From NCBI GenBank assembly GCA_937928385.1, contig CALEZD010000066.1, forward strand, positions 1 through 45,622: 45,622 nucleotides of DNA, written 5' to 3'. Made by a program: the position numbers and the translations under genes. This DNA comes from an uncultured Bacteroidota bacterium. GTDB lineage: Bacteria; Bacteroidota; Bacteroidia; Chitinophagales; Chitinophagaceae. How positions within the stretch are numbered: position 1 is the first letter of the stretch; each line of letters starts with the position of its first letter. The notes under the pieces are model-generated. The model saw only the letters and a program-made list of their open reading frames with translations. It ran no database searches and was not told where the DNA came from. Of the stretch, positions 36,144-43,253 are shown in pieces.

Positions 36144-36686
36144 TTACTCAAGCTTGAAAGCTACCAGAATCATATAGTTTACATCGACAGGTTGGCCATT
36201 TTGTATTCCGGGTTTCCAAGGAGGCATGGAGTTAACCAGTCTTAGTGCTTCTTTGTCCACTGAAGGGTAAAGGCTTCTCTGTATCCTTACGCTGTCTATA
36301 TTCCCATTCGCCCGAACTATAAACTTGACAACAACACGCCCTGAAATACCTTTTTGCTTTGCATCTTCCGGATACCTCATGTTTTTAGCCAGGTACGCAT
36401 TGACATGATACGGCGCTTGTGGCATTTGTTCTACATAATTAAATACCTCTAGTTTATTCGTGTCATCATTTTTTCGGACGGGGGAGTCAGCTAATTGTGC
36501 GATTACCCGATCGCCTTCCTCATTAATAAATGTTATGCATTCACCGGGGCCAGGTTCATGTTCCATACCGTACTGAATAAGGTCGACATATTGCTCATCA
36601 TGTTCTTCCTGTGCAGGATTAGCCTTTTGTGGCTCATTGCAGGACGTTAAGTTAGCGTAAAGAAGTAGTAAGATTATCTTGTTCAT
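36144..36686 (-). CDS. TonB C-terminal domain lipoprotein
   Basis: This 180-residue protein has a short lipobox leader (YANLTSC, Cys ~16) instead of the transmembrane anchor of true TonB. An acidic linker leads to a C-terminal TonB-type domain: YPEDAKQKGISGRVVVKFIV, then ALRLVNSMPPWKPGIQNG. Proteins like this are annotated as energy transducers, but a lipid anchor makes direct proton-motive coupling doubtful; it may be a periplasmic binding module. Confidence 0.75.
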   Translation of the reverse strand: MNKIILLLLYANLTSCNEPQKANPAQEEHDEQYVDLIQYGMEHEPGPGECITFINEEGDRVIAQLADSPVRKNDDTNKLEVFNYVEQMPQAPYHVNAYLAKNMRYPEDAKQKGISGRVVVKFIVRANGNIDSVRIQRSLYPSVDKEALRLVNSMPPWKPGIQNGQPVDVNYMILVAFKLE

Positions 36687-36722
36687 TTCCTACAGACTCG
36701 GAAAATAATTATTTCCACAACC

Positions 36723-37595
36723 CTAGTGTGCAATTTTCCGCTTCAGTACGCCACCTGCCGTTTCTTTTATGGTATGTGTAAATACAAATGCCCTGGGGTC
36801 TATTTTCTGCACGACGTTTTTCAGTTTACGTACCTCCAGGCGGGTAATGACGGTAAAGACTATATCACAGTCGTGGCTCACCTCGTAGCTGTCTTTCATA
36901 AAACCCCGCTCACCTTTATAGATGGTTATACCCCTGCCCATACGCAGCACCAGTGCGTCTTTTATTTCTTCGCTTTTGCCCGAAATGATAGTAACACCGG
37001 TATAAGCCTCCATACCTTCTATAACATAATCAATAGTACGCATGGCTATGTAATAAGTGAGCATGGCATATAGGGCTGTTTCCAGCCCGAAGTGGATACC
37101 GGCAGATAAAAACAGGATAATATTCATGGCCATAATCATCTCCGTAATAGTAAAACTGGTTTTCTTCAGCGTGTACAAGGCCAGTACTTCTATACCATCA
37201 ATGGCGCAGCCGCCACGCATGGCCAGCCCTATGCCTAAGCCCAGGAAGAAACCGCCGAACATAGAAATCAGCAGGTTGTCAGAAGTTACTATAGGAAACT
37301 CTATGTACTGAAGCGCTAAAGCAAGCCCCACCACTGCGATTGATGTTTTTATCGCAAAGCCCTTACTTATCTGGTAAGCCCCCATTATAATAAATGGCAG
37401 GTTGGTAAGAATTAATAATAAGCCCAGGTTCCAATGAAATATTTCGTGGCCCAACAGGGATAGTCCGGTAACCCCTCCGTCGAGAAAGTGGTTAGGCACC
37501 AGGAAGCTCTTCATAGCGAACGCACTGAACAATATGCCCAGTATTATGTAAATGGTATCTTGTAAGATGTACGATGGATTCAGTTCTTTGCTCAT
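36723..37595 (-). CDS. YitT family membrane protein
   Basis: This 290-residue protein has five to six transmembrane helices with glycine-rich loops (HFLDGGVTGLSLLGHEIF and GLGIGLAMRGGCAIDGIE). A cytoplasmic DUF2179 domain follows at the C-terminus (VTIISGKSEEIKDALVL...GITIYKGERGFMKDSYEV). The family function is unknown; transport is assumed. It lies 3 bp downstream of the HD-domain gene, so the two form an operon. Confidence 0.88.
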   Translation of the reverse strand: MSKELNPSYILQDTIYIILGILFSAFAMKSFLVPNHFLDGGVTGLSLLGHEIFHWNLGLLLILTNLPFIIMGAYQISKGFAIKTSIAVVGLALALQYIEFPIVTSDNLLISMFGGFFLGLGIGLAMRGGCAIDGIEVLALYTLKKTSFTITEMIMAMNIILFLSAGIHFGLETALYAMLTYYIAMRTIDYVIEGMEAYTGVTIISGKSEEIKDALVLRMGRGITIYKGERGFMKDSYEVSHDCDIVFTVITRLEVRKLKNVVQKIDPRAFVFTHTIKETAGGVLKRKIAH

Positions 37596-37598
37596 GTC

Positions 37599-38180
37599 TT
37601 ATTTTCCTAGCTTGGACTTAACCATTTTCAGGTGTTTATCTTTTTTCTTTTTCCTTAGCTTAATAGCGGTAGGGGTAAAATAATGGTGTGCTTCGAGAAA
37701 GCGGACTTGTAATTTATTCCACTCGTCCTCAGTACTCAATATGCCATAAACAGATAATTCGGCAAACAACTTATTACCAATTGTGAAAAAATCCTCTCTA
37801 CCCAGGTAGTCGAGGTCTGCATCGCAGATGATTTCTTCCAGGTGGTTTTGCGGCTGTTGCGGCACTTTTGTGGCCATAATCATCCCGCATATCTTTTTTA
37901 TCTGCTCAGAAGTATAGCCATAATCAGGTAAGTGTTTCCTGGCTATCTGGCAGGATTTTTTCTCATGCTCTTTGGGCCCTTTAAGGAAACCGGAGTCGTG
38001 AAATAGTGCCGCAGTTAGTAATAATTTCAGGTCTTCCCCTTTTACGCCTTCGCCTGCAGCAATAAACTTGCAGGAGTCGAAAACATCTTTGACATGCTCT
38101 ACACTGTGGTAAGAAAGATGCTTTGGTAATTCTCCTCTTAACTTACCTAATATGAATTTTTTAGCTTCACCAAACTGCAT
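37599..38180 (-). CDS. HD-domain phosphohydrolase
   Basis: This 193-residue protein has the HD signature LSYHSVEHVKDV...LFHDSGFLKGPKEHE...CDADLDYLGR, giving the H...HD...D metal ligands. Such proteins hydrolyse nucleotides or phosphate esters; the short length and single domain resemble YedJ-like hydrolases. The exact substrate is unknown. The C-terminus is rich in lysine. It is the first gene of an operon with YitT. Confidence 0.85.
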   Translation of the reverse strand: MQFGEAKKFILGKLRGELPKHLSYHSVEHVKDVFDSCKFIAAGEGVKGEDLKLLLTAALFHDSGFLKGPKEHEKKSCQIARKHLPDYGYTSEQIKKICGMIMATKVPQQPQNHLEEIICDADLDYLGREDFFTIGNKLFAELSVYGILSTEDEWNKLQVRFLEAHHYFTPTAIKLRKKKKDKHLKMVKSKLGK

Positions 38181-38232
38181 AAATGCTATTATTGCTCTAA
38201 TATATTAAAATAATTGCTTTTTACTATTTTTT

Positions 38233-38247
38233 GCATGATAATCATGC
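38233..38247. promoter_or_regulatory. 15-bp perfect palindrome in the HD/NADH dehydrogenase divergent region
   Basis: GCATGAT-A-ATCATGC is a perfect interrupted palindrome, and a further GCATG half-site lies at 38264-38268. The position between two divergent genes suggests an operator for one or both; no regulator is known from this window. Confidence 0.45.
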
Positions 38248-38339
38248 TTTACAATATTCAAAAGCATGTTAAACATAAGTATTCTTCCGCCTCCCTGTTA
38301 AAAACCTCCTATTCATTTTTCTCATGTTGTTGCATCCTG

Positions 38340-38347
38340 TAGCTTTG
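38340..38347 (+). promoter_or_regulatory. -7 box of the type II NADH dehydrogenase promoter
   Basis: TAGCTTTG is a perfect TAnnTTTG box, with TTTT 19 bp upstream (38317-38320) as a partial -33. It lies inside the longest possible frame of the gene, which argues for the start at 38363. Confidence 0.6.
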
Positions 38348-38362
38348 TATAAATCCAACGTT

Positions 38363-39646
38363 ATGACTAAGAAACAGCTCGTTATACTGGGTGCGGGCTT
38401 TGCAGGGCTGCAATTGGCACGCAGGATAAAAAACAATGATTATGAAATAACATTGGTAGACCAGTATAACTTTCACCAGTTTCAGCCGCTTTTTTACCAG
38501 GTTGCCACTGCCCGCCTCGAACCAAGTTCTATCTCATTCCCGTTACGCAAGGTATTTCAACGCAAAAAGAACGTCCATGTACGCATCACCAGGGTTGAAG
38601 GGGTAGACATGCAGCAGCGTAAAGTAATGACAGCTGACGGTGATATCCTCTATGATTACCTGATAATAGCGACAGGGTGTACCTCTAACTTCTTCGGCAA
38701 TAAAAACATAGAGCGCTATGCCTTTCCCATGAAATCGACTACGGAAGCTATAGCGCTGCGCAACCGTATCTTGTTGAATTTTGAAGATGCATTGAGCGCT
38801 ACGCCGAAAGAGTTGGCTGGAGTTATGAATATTGTAATAGTGGGCGGTGGCCCCACAGGTGTGGAACTTGCAGGTTCGCTGGCGGAAATGAAAACACAGA
38901 TATTACCGTGCGATTATCCTGATATGGACTTCAGCAAGTTGGGTATCTACCTGTTGGAAGGGCAGGACAACACCCTTGCCGCTATGAGCGAAAAGGCGCA
39001 AAAAGCCTCGCAACAATACCTGCAGGATATGGGCGTACAGGTATGGACCAATACCATTGTTGCCGACTACGATGGAAAGGTTGTGCAAACTAAGGATGGC
39101 AGAAACATACAATCGCACACACTGATATGGGCTGCCGGTGTGATGGGTAATGTACCTGCCGGCGTACCTGAGGCGTTGATAGTAAGAGGAAACCGTATAA
39201 AAGTAGACCAGTATAACCGGTTGGAAGGCACTGATAACGTTTTTGCAGTAGGGGATATTGCTTATATGGAAAATAAAGACTGGCCCAAGGGCCATCCCCA
39301 ACTGGCTAATGTAGCCAACAACCAGGCTAAGAACCTGGCCGGGAATATGGAACGATTACTAAACAACCAGCCACTTAAGCCGTTTTTATATAAAAATCCG
39401 GGTACAATGGCTACTATTGGCAAACGTAAGGCTGTGGTTGATTTGCCGGCATTCAGTTTCAAAGGCTTTTTTGCATGGGTATTCTGGATGTTCCTGCACC
39501 TGATGCTGATACTCAGCGTGAAGAATAAGCTGATTATATTCATCAACTGGGCCATCAGCTATGTTACCAATGATACTACACTTCGCCTGATATTACTGCC
39601 CACACGCAAGCAGGTAGAAATGGCGGAAGACGGTCGTAAAAAATAA
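38363..39646 (+). CDS. ndh: Type II NADH dehydrogenase (NAD(P)/FAD-dependent oxidoreductase)
   Basis: This protein has 427 residues from ATG 38363. The frame extends to 38324, but those 13 codons overlap a -7 box. It has two dinucleotide-binding motifs, LGAGFAGLQLARRI (FAD) and IVVGGGPTGVELAGSLAEM (NADH), plus VFAVGDIAYMENK for FAD contact. The C-terminal ~90 residues include hydrophobic stretches that anchor it to the inner membrane. It oxidises NADH and reduces menaquinone without pumping protons. It stands alone, convergent with an unknown gene 5 bp away. Confidence 0.92.
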   Translation: MTKKQLVILGAGFAGLQLARRIKNNDYEITLVDQYNFHQFQPLFYQVATARLEPSSISFPLRKVFQRKKNVHVRITRVEGVDMQQRKVMTADGDILYDYLIIATGCTSNFFGNKNIERYAFPMKSTTEAIALRNRILLNFEDALSATPKELAGVMNIVIVGGGPTGVELAGSLAEMKTQILPCDYPDMDFSKLGIYLLEGQDNTLAAMSEKAQKASQQYLQDMGVQVWTNTIVADYDGKVVQTKDGRNIQSHTLIWAAGVMGNVPAGVPEALIVRGNRIKVDQYNRLEGTDNVFAVGDIAYMENKDWPKGHPQLANVANNQAKNLAGNMERLLNNQPLKPFLYKNPGTMATIGKRKAVVDLPAFSFKGFFAWVFWMFLHLMLILSVKNKLIIFINWAISYVTNDTTLRLILLPTRKQVEMAEDGRKK

Positions 39647-39651
39647 ACACT

Positions 39652-40368
39652 CTAAGCCGCATCCCGGCTGATGTAACGTACCAATGTCCTTTTAGCTATT
39701 GGTAATAACGTTTCGTCCAACGGCACTTCTAATGGAGACTCAATAAAGTACACGGCAGGGTTGGGCAATGTCCTTATGGTACTGATGATTTGCCTTTTTA
39801 TATGCTCGTAGGTGAAGGAAATGTTTTTGGTATAGCTGTCTATATACTCCATCTTAATAGCTGTGAAGTTAGCATCGCTGCCTTTTAGCAGGCTGATGGT
39901 ATAATTATAAGCCTGCACCTCGTTTTTTTGCTTGTACCTTAACAACAGGTATCCTTCATTTTTGTACAATGGCAATATACCTACCGGCTCTATATACAAT
40001 TGTTGTTCCACAAGTTCATATATTTCGGTGCCGCTATCTATTGTACCTTTCATTTTGCGTATGCTGTAGTTGACTATCTCTTCCAACTCAGCCATTATAT
40101 CGCCGTCTTGCAGCATCTCTTTATACACCAGCTCCAGTTTTTCCATATTCACCTGGCTCAGTTCTTTAGGAAACTGGTTTTGCATCAGCCTTTTGTTTTT
40201 CTGAAAGTCGGCCAGGTTGCGGTAATGGAAAATGATGTCTGCCAACTGCGGGTATAATTTGTTGGCATTAAAATATTTGTTCACTTCCTGCAGGTAGGCT
40301 AAAAGTTTGTACTTCTGCAATTCAAAATCGATATAGTCATCCAGGAACCATGTTTCGCTGAGTGCCAT
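39652..40368 (-). CDS. Conserved hypothetical protein
   Basis: This 238-residue soluble protein with no signal peptide, membrane helix or catalytic motif that I can recognise has a helical first half (LQKYKLLAYLQEVNKYFNAN) and a beta-rich second half. I do not know its family; the even composition suggests a genuine cytoplasmic protein. A 9-bp inverted repeat lies just upstream of its start (40388-40418) and overlaps a possible -7 box. Confidence 0.7.
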   Translation of the reverse strand: MALSETWFLDDYIDFELQKYKLLAYLQEVNKYFNANKLYPQLADIIFHYRNLADFQKNKRLMQNQFPKELSQVNMEKLELVYKEMLQDGDIMAELEEIVNYSIRKMKGTIDSGTEIYELVEQQLYIEPVGILPLYKNEGYLLLRYKQKNEVQAYNYTISLLKGSDANFTAIKMEYIDSYTKNISFTYEHIKRQIISTIRTLPNPAVYFIESPLEVPLDETLLPIAKRTLVRYISRDAA

Positions 40369-40387
40369 AAGCTGTGATTTAATGTTA

Positions 40388-40418
40388 TACTAAATATACG
40401 AAAAAATAGTATTTAGTA
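40388..40418 (-). promoter_or_regulatory. 9-bp inverted repeat overlapping a possible promoter
   Basis: TACTAAATA (40388-40396) and TATTTAGTA (40410-40418) are perfect inverted copies with centres 22 bp apart, about two helical turns. On the minus strand TATATTTA (40398-40391), a -7-like box, overlaps the left arm. This looks like a repressor site for the unknown gene starting at 40368. Confidence 0.45.
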
Positions 40419-40464
40419 CACCAGTCTGTAACAGCTTAACATAGTTTTTACAGAAGCCTGTTGC

Positions 40465-40860
40465 TTACTTCAATACAGTCTCTATTGTTATGGGATTGCT
40501 GAGCGTGAAATGCACGGGACATTTTTCGCCTATCTGCACCAGGCGTTTAATTTGTTCCTCATCCAGAGCACCTTCTATAATTACTTCCTTTTTAAAGTGG
40601 CTGGTACGGGTTTCCATATTCCGCTCATAGCTCACTGTTATAGTTACACTTTCCAACGGCCACTCTTTACGGTCGGCATACATGCGCATGGTAATACAGG
40701 AGCAGGCGCCTAATGCTGATGCCAATAATTCGCCCGGCGCAAATCCTTTATTTTGCCCGCCATCATCAAAAGGTTCGTCTGCTATTACATCATTGCCGTT
40801 AGGTGAGTGTATATGTGTAATGTATTTGTCTTTGCCAATTACTGATGTCGTCTGCCTCAT
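40465..40860 (-). CDS. OsmC/Ohr family protein
   Basis: This 131-residue protein has the two conserved redox cysteines of the family, LGACSCITMRMYADRK and GEKCPVHFTLS, and the GFAPGELLASALGAC loop. OsmC-type proteins reduce organic hydroperoxides as dimers in the cytoplasm. The length suits the YhfA/OsmC branch rather than Ohr. It is divergent from the ECF sigma factor gene. Confidence 0.9.
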   Translation of the reverse strand: MRQTTSVIGKDKYITHIHSPNGNDVIADEPFDDGGQNKGFAPGELLASALGACSCITMRMYADRKEWPLESVTITVSYERNMETRTSHFKKEVIIEGALDEEQIKRLVQIGEKCPVHFTLSNPITIETVLK

Positions 40861-40872
40861 TTATTTTGATTA

Positions 40873-40902
40873 TTGTTGTTAACTGACTTATTAATACCTT
40901 TA
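40873..40902 (+). promoter_or_regulatory. Promoter of the ECF sigma factor gene
   Basis: TTG (40873-40875), 19 bp and TACCTTTA (40895-40902) fit the Bacteroidota consensus. It lies within the longest open frame of the sigma gene and supports ATG 40939 as the true start, with a leader of about 30 nt. Confidence 0.6.
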
Positions 40903-40938
40903 GTAGTATGTAAAGTAACAAAACCAGAGCAAATTAGT

Positions 40939-41496
40939 ATGTCACATAAGTTACAACCGGAGCAATGGGTTGAAAATTATTCGGATAAGTTATATGCCTA
41001 TACAAAGGCCAGGGTTCAATCTGATGAAACTGCCCGCGATATAGTACAGGATACGTTTTTAAGCGCCTGGGGAAGTAAGGATAGTTACAGGGGAGAAGCC
41101 AGTGAAAAAAGCTGGCTGTACACTATTTGCCGTAATAAAATCACAGACCATTACCGTAAATCCGTTCGGTCTTTAAAAGAAGCAGGGTTTGAAGACTATA
41201 GCTCGGAGTATTTTAACGAGCAAGGTCACTGGAAGGCCACTGCTGTACCCAAAGCATGGGCGGTAGATAGTTCAACCGATGTAGTAGAAACAAAGGAGTT
41301 TTACAAAGTGCTGAACGAATGTAAGGACAGGCTGAAAGAATTGCAGAAAGCAGTATTCGTAATGAAATACCTGGACGATATGGATTCGGATGAGATTTGT
41401 AAGGAATTGCAGATTACACCGTCTAACTATTGGGTATTGATGCACAGGGCAAAATTGCAATTGCGTGAATGCCTGGAACATAATTGGTTTAGTTGA
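40939..41496 (+). CDS. ECF-type RNA polymerase sigma factor
   Basis: This protein has 185 residues from ATG 40939. Region 2 is seen in SDETARDIVQDTFLSAWGSK and KSWLYTICRNKITDHYRK. Region 4 is seen in KELQKAVFVMKYLDDMDSDE followed by ICKELQITPSNYWVLMHRAK. This is the layout of Bacteroidota ECF sigma factors. The next gene begins 2 bp after the stop and is a likely anti-sigma factor; the cytochrome P460 lipoprotein further on is a candidate target. The trigger is unknown. Confidence 0.92.
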   Translation: MSHKLQPEQWVENYSDKLYAYTKARVQSDETARDIVQDTFLSAWGSKDSYRGEASEKSWLYTICRNKITDHYRKSVRSLKEAGFEDYSSEYFNEQGHWKATAVPKAWAVDSSTDVVETKEFYKVLNECKDRLKELQKAVFVMKYLDDMDSDEICKELQITPSNYWVLMHRAKLQLRECLEHNWFS

Positions 41497-41498
41497 CT

Positions 41499-41744
41499 AT
41501 GAGTTTAATGGTAAGTTGTAAGGAGGCCACTTATCTTGCTTCGCAAATGGAGGAAGGGAAGTTGCCTTTTATTAAAAAGATAAAGTTGAAAATACACCTG
41601 GCAGGCTGTAAGTTCTGTAAGATGTTTGCCATGCAATCCGCATTTATAGCCAGTCACTCAGCCCAAACAGAGGCTATAATGGCAGAATCAATCGTATTGC
41701 CCGATACCGATAAGCAGAGGATAAATTCTGCACTTAGGCCCTGA
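41499..41744 (+). CDS. Small zinc-finger-like anti-sigma factor candidate
   Basis: This 81-residue protein starts at ATG 41499, 2 bp after the sigma factor stop. The motif SCKEATYLASQMEEGKL is followed by KIHLAGCKFCKMF, giving an H-x3-C-x2-C pattern like zinc-binding anti-sigma domains (ZAS). There is no transmembrane segment, so it would be a soluble cytoplasmic regulator. Function is inferred from position and motif. Confidence 0.75.
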   Translation: MSLMVSCKEATYLASQMEEGKLPFIKKIKLKIHLAGCKFCKMFAMQSAFIASHSAQTEAIMAESIVLPDTDKQRINSALRP

Positions 41745-41805
41745 TAATCAATAACTTTATAGTGAAACTGCTGGAAGAATAAGACTGTTTGTAAGGAAAT
41801 TGTTT

Positions 41806-41829
41806 TTGCTGCGTCATTTGCTGCGTCAT
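41806..41829 (+). repeat. Tandem direct repeat of 12 bp upstream of the P460 lipoprotein gene
   Basis: TTGCTGCGTCAT is present twice in perfect tandem (41806-41817 and 41818-41829), 57 bp before the start of the lipoprotein gene. It contains CGTC, as in some ECF -10 elements, but no matching -35 at normal spacing was found. The role is unknown. Confidence 0.5.
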
Positions 41830-41886
41830 AATAGTTGTCCGTTACCTCTGTTATGCCCTGTATTATGTAACCAAAAACAACTTTTT

Positions 41887-42408
41887 ATGAAAAAAACAGT
41901 ATGCCTGTTCTCCGTTGCCGTGCTGATGGGTGCCGCAACTATCCAATCGTGTAAAAACGAAAAAACAGACCCCCAACCCACACCACAGCCGTCAGAATTT
42001 GTGGCTGATAACAGTACATACAAAGGGTTTGAAAGCTGGCATTTGCAAGCAACAGTCAACGGTGCTGACCCGGCGTTAAAGGGAGCGCATGGAGGAGACG
42101 ACAGTACTTCACAACGAAAAGTGTACTTCACGTCTTCATCTGTCAACAGGGTAGACGGCCAATTCCCGGTCGGTACTATCATTTCAAAAAAGACAACCTG
42201 GTCAACCGGTAGCGCTATTACAGCTATGGCCAAACGCGGAAATAATTTTGATGCAGGTGGTAACAACTGGGAATACTTTGTGCTGAATGCAGACGGCTCT
42301 ATACTGGTAGACAACGGCATGACTATGCGTGGCGCCGACCTGATGAATGGCTTGTGTAAAGGCTGCCATGCATCAGCAAAGGACAAAGATTACATTTTTA
42401 CAAAATAG
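41887..42408 (+). CDS. Cytochrome P460-like lipoprotein
   Basis: This protein has 173 residues from ATG 41887; the frame also opens at 41800 without signal features. A lipobox (ATIQSC) gives a lipid anchor. The mature part matches the cytochrome P460 pattern: KVYFTSSSV...FPVGTIISKK...ITAMAKRGNNFD...NWEYFVLNADG...LCKGCHASAKDKDYIFT, with one CxxCH haem site. P460 proteins oxidise hydroxylamine or handle nitric oxide; homologues in non-nitrifiers may detoxify reactive nitrogen. It follows the sigma/anti-sigma pair after 142 bp and has its own terminator. Confidence 0.82.
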   Translation: MKKTVCLFSVAVLMGAATIQSCKNEKTDPQPTPQPSEFVADNSTYKGFESWHLQATVNGADPALKGAHGGDDSTSQRKVYFTSSSVNRVDGQFPVGTIISKKTTWSTGSAITAMAKRGNNFDAGGNNWEYFVLNADGSILVDNGMTMRGADLMNGLCKGCHASAKDKDYIFTK

Positions 42409-42429
42409 GCATTGGGCGGTTTTTCAGAG

Positions 42430-42460
42430 AAGGCAGGTGATTACCTGCCTTTTTTGTTTT
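42430..42460 (+). terminator. Intrinsic terminator after the P460 gene
   Basis: A perfect 9-bp stem (AAGGCAGGT 42430-42438 with ACCTGCCTT 42443-42451), a GATT loop and a following T-run form a textbook terminator. Confidence 0.9.
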
Positions 42461-42506
42461 AACGTTTATCTGCTACATTTACGCCTGAAAAATAATTACA
42501 GGAAGT

Positions 42507-43253
42507 ATGTCAAAACTGAAGGGTGTAATAAAGGCAGGCATAGCGGGATTGTCTGTTGTGGTTTTATCAGCTAATACTGCTTATGCTCAGGTAGGTGCTG
42601 TAGAGATATGTGCCGGTGCGGGCGTGAGTGTGAACAGTAATCCCGGCAGCAATATGTTCTACAAGGGGGACAGGCTTTCATTTAATTATTCAGCATTGCT
42701 TAGTGGTATGTACAATGTACACCGCAGTATGTCTGTCGGTATAGAGGTTAGGGCATTAGAGCTATCGCGCAGGCACGATGGGGTATATACTACCTATTTG
42801 GGTACTGATATTGGTGGCGGCCAGCGATTTGTATATGCAAAAGCTGCTTTGTCTGCCAGCCTCTTGTTTAATGGCAAGTATAATACCTACAGGGGCTATT
42901 GGTATGGAGGGGCTGCGGCAGGCTATGCATTGTCAAATCATAATTCGGCAACACTAAAACCTAATGAAGATTACAGGACACCCGCAGGCGGGCAGGGATT
43001 AGTATTGGGGGTACAGGCAGGTTATACGCATGGTATTAATGCCGTATTGGGTTTAAACATCGAGGGAGCCTTAAGGAATTATACCTTGGGCTATGATGCC
43101 GGTGCACCTGATATAAGCCCATATACAAACCTGAAATACAATGTGACTGCGTACACACTTACCGTTGGGCTCAAAGTAAGGATAATGCCCAAATACAAAG
43201 CACAGAATGCTATACCACCCCAGCGTGGTAAAGGGCACAGCAGGCGTCTTTAA
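42507..43253 (+). CDS. Outer membrane beta-barrel protein of unknown function
   Basis: This 248-residue protein has a signal peptide (...GLSVVVLSANTAYAQ) and then alternating hydrophobic and aromatic beta strands rich in Gly, Tyr and Asn (MYNVHRSMSVGIEVRALELS, GYWYGGAAAGYALSN). This is the look of a small outer-membrane porin-like barrel. No family is recognised with confidence. TACATTTA at 42474-42481 may be its -7 box. The stop overlaps the end of lgt by 4 bp. Confidence 0.7.
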   Translation: MSKLKGVIKAGIAGLSVVVLSANTAYAQVGAVEICAGAGVSVNSNPGSNMFYKGDRLSFNYSALLSGMYNVHRSMSVGIEVRALELSRRHDGVYTTYLGTDIGGGQRFVYAKAALSASLLFNGKYNTYRGYWYGGAAAGYALSNHNSATLKPNEDYRTPAGGQGLVLGVQAGYTHGINAVLGLNIEGALRNYTLGYDAGAPDISPYTNLKYNVTAYTLTVGLKVRIMPKYKAQNAIPPQRGKGHSRRL

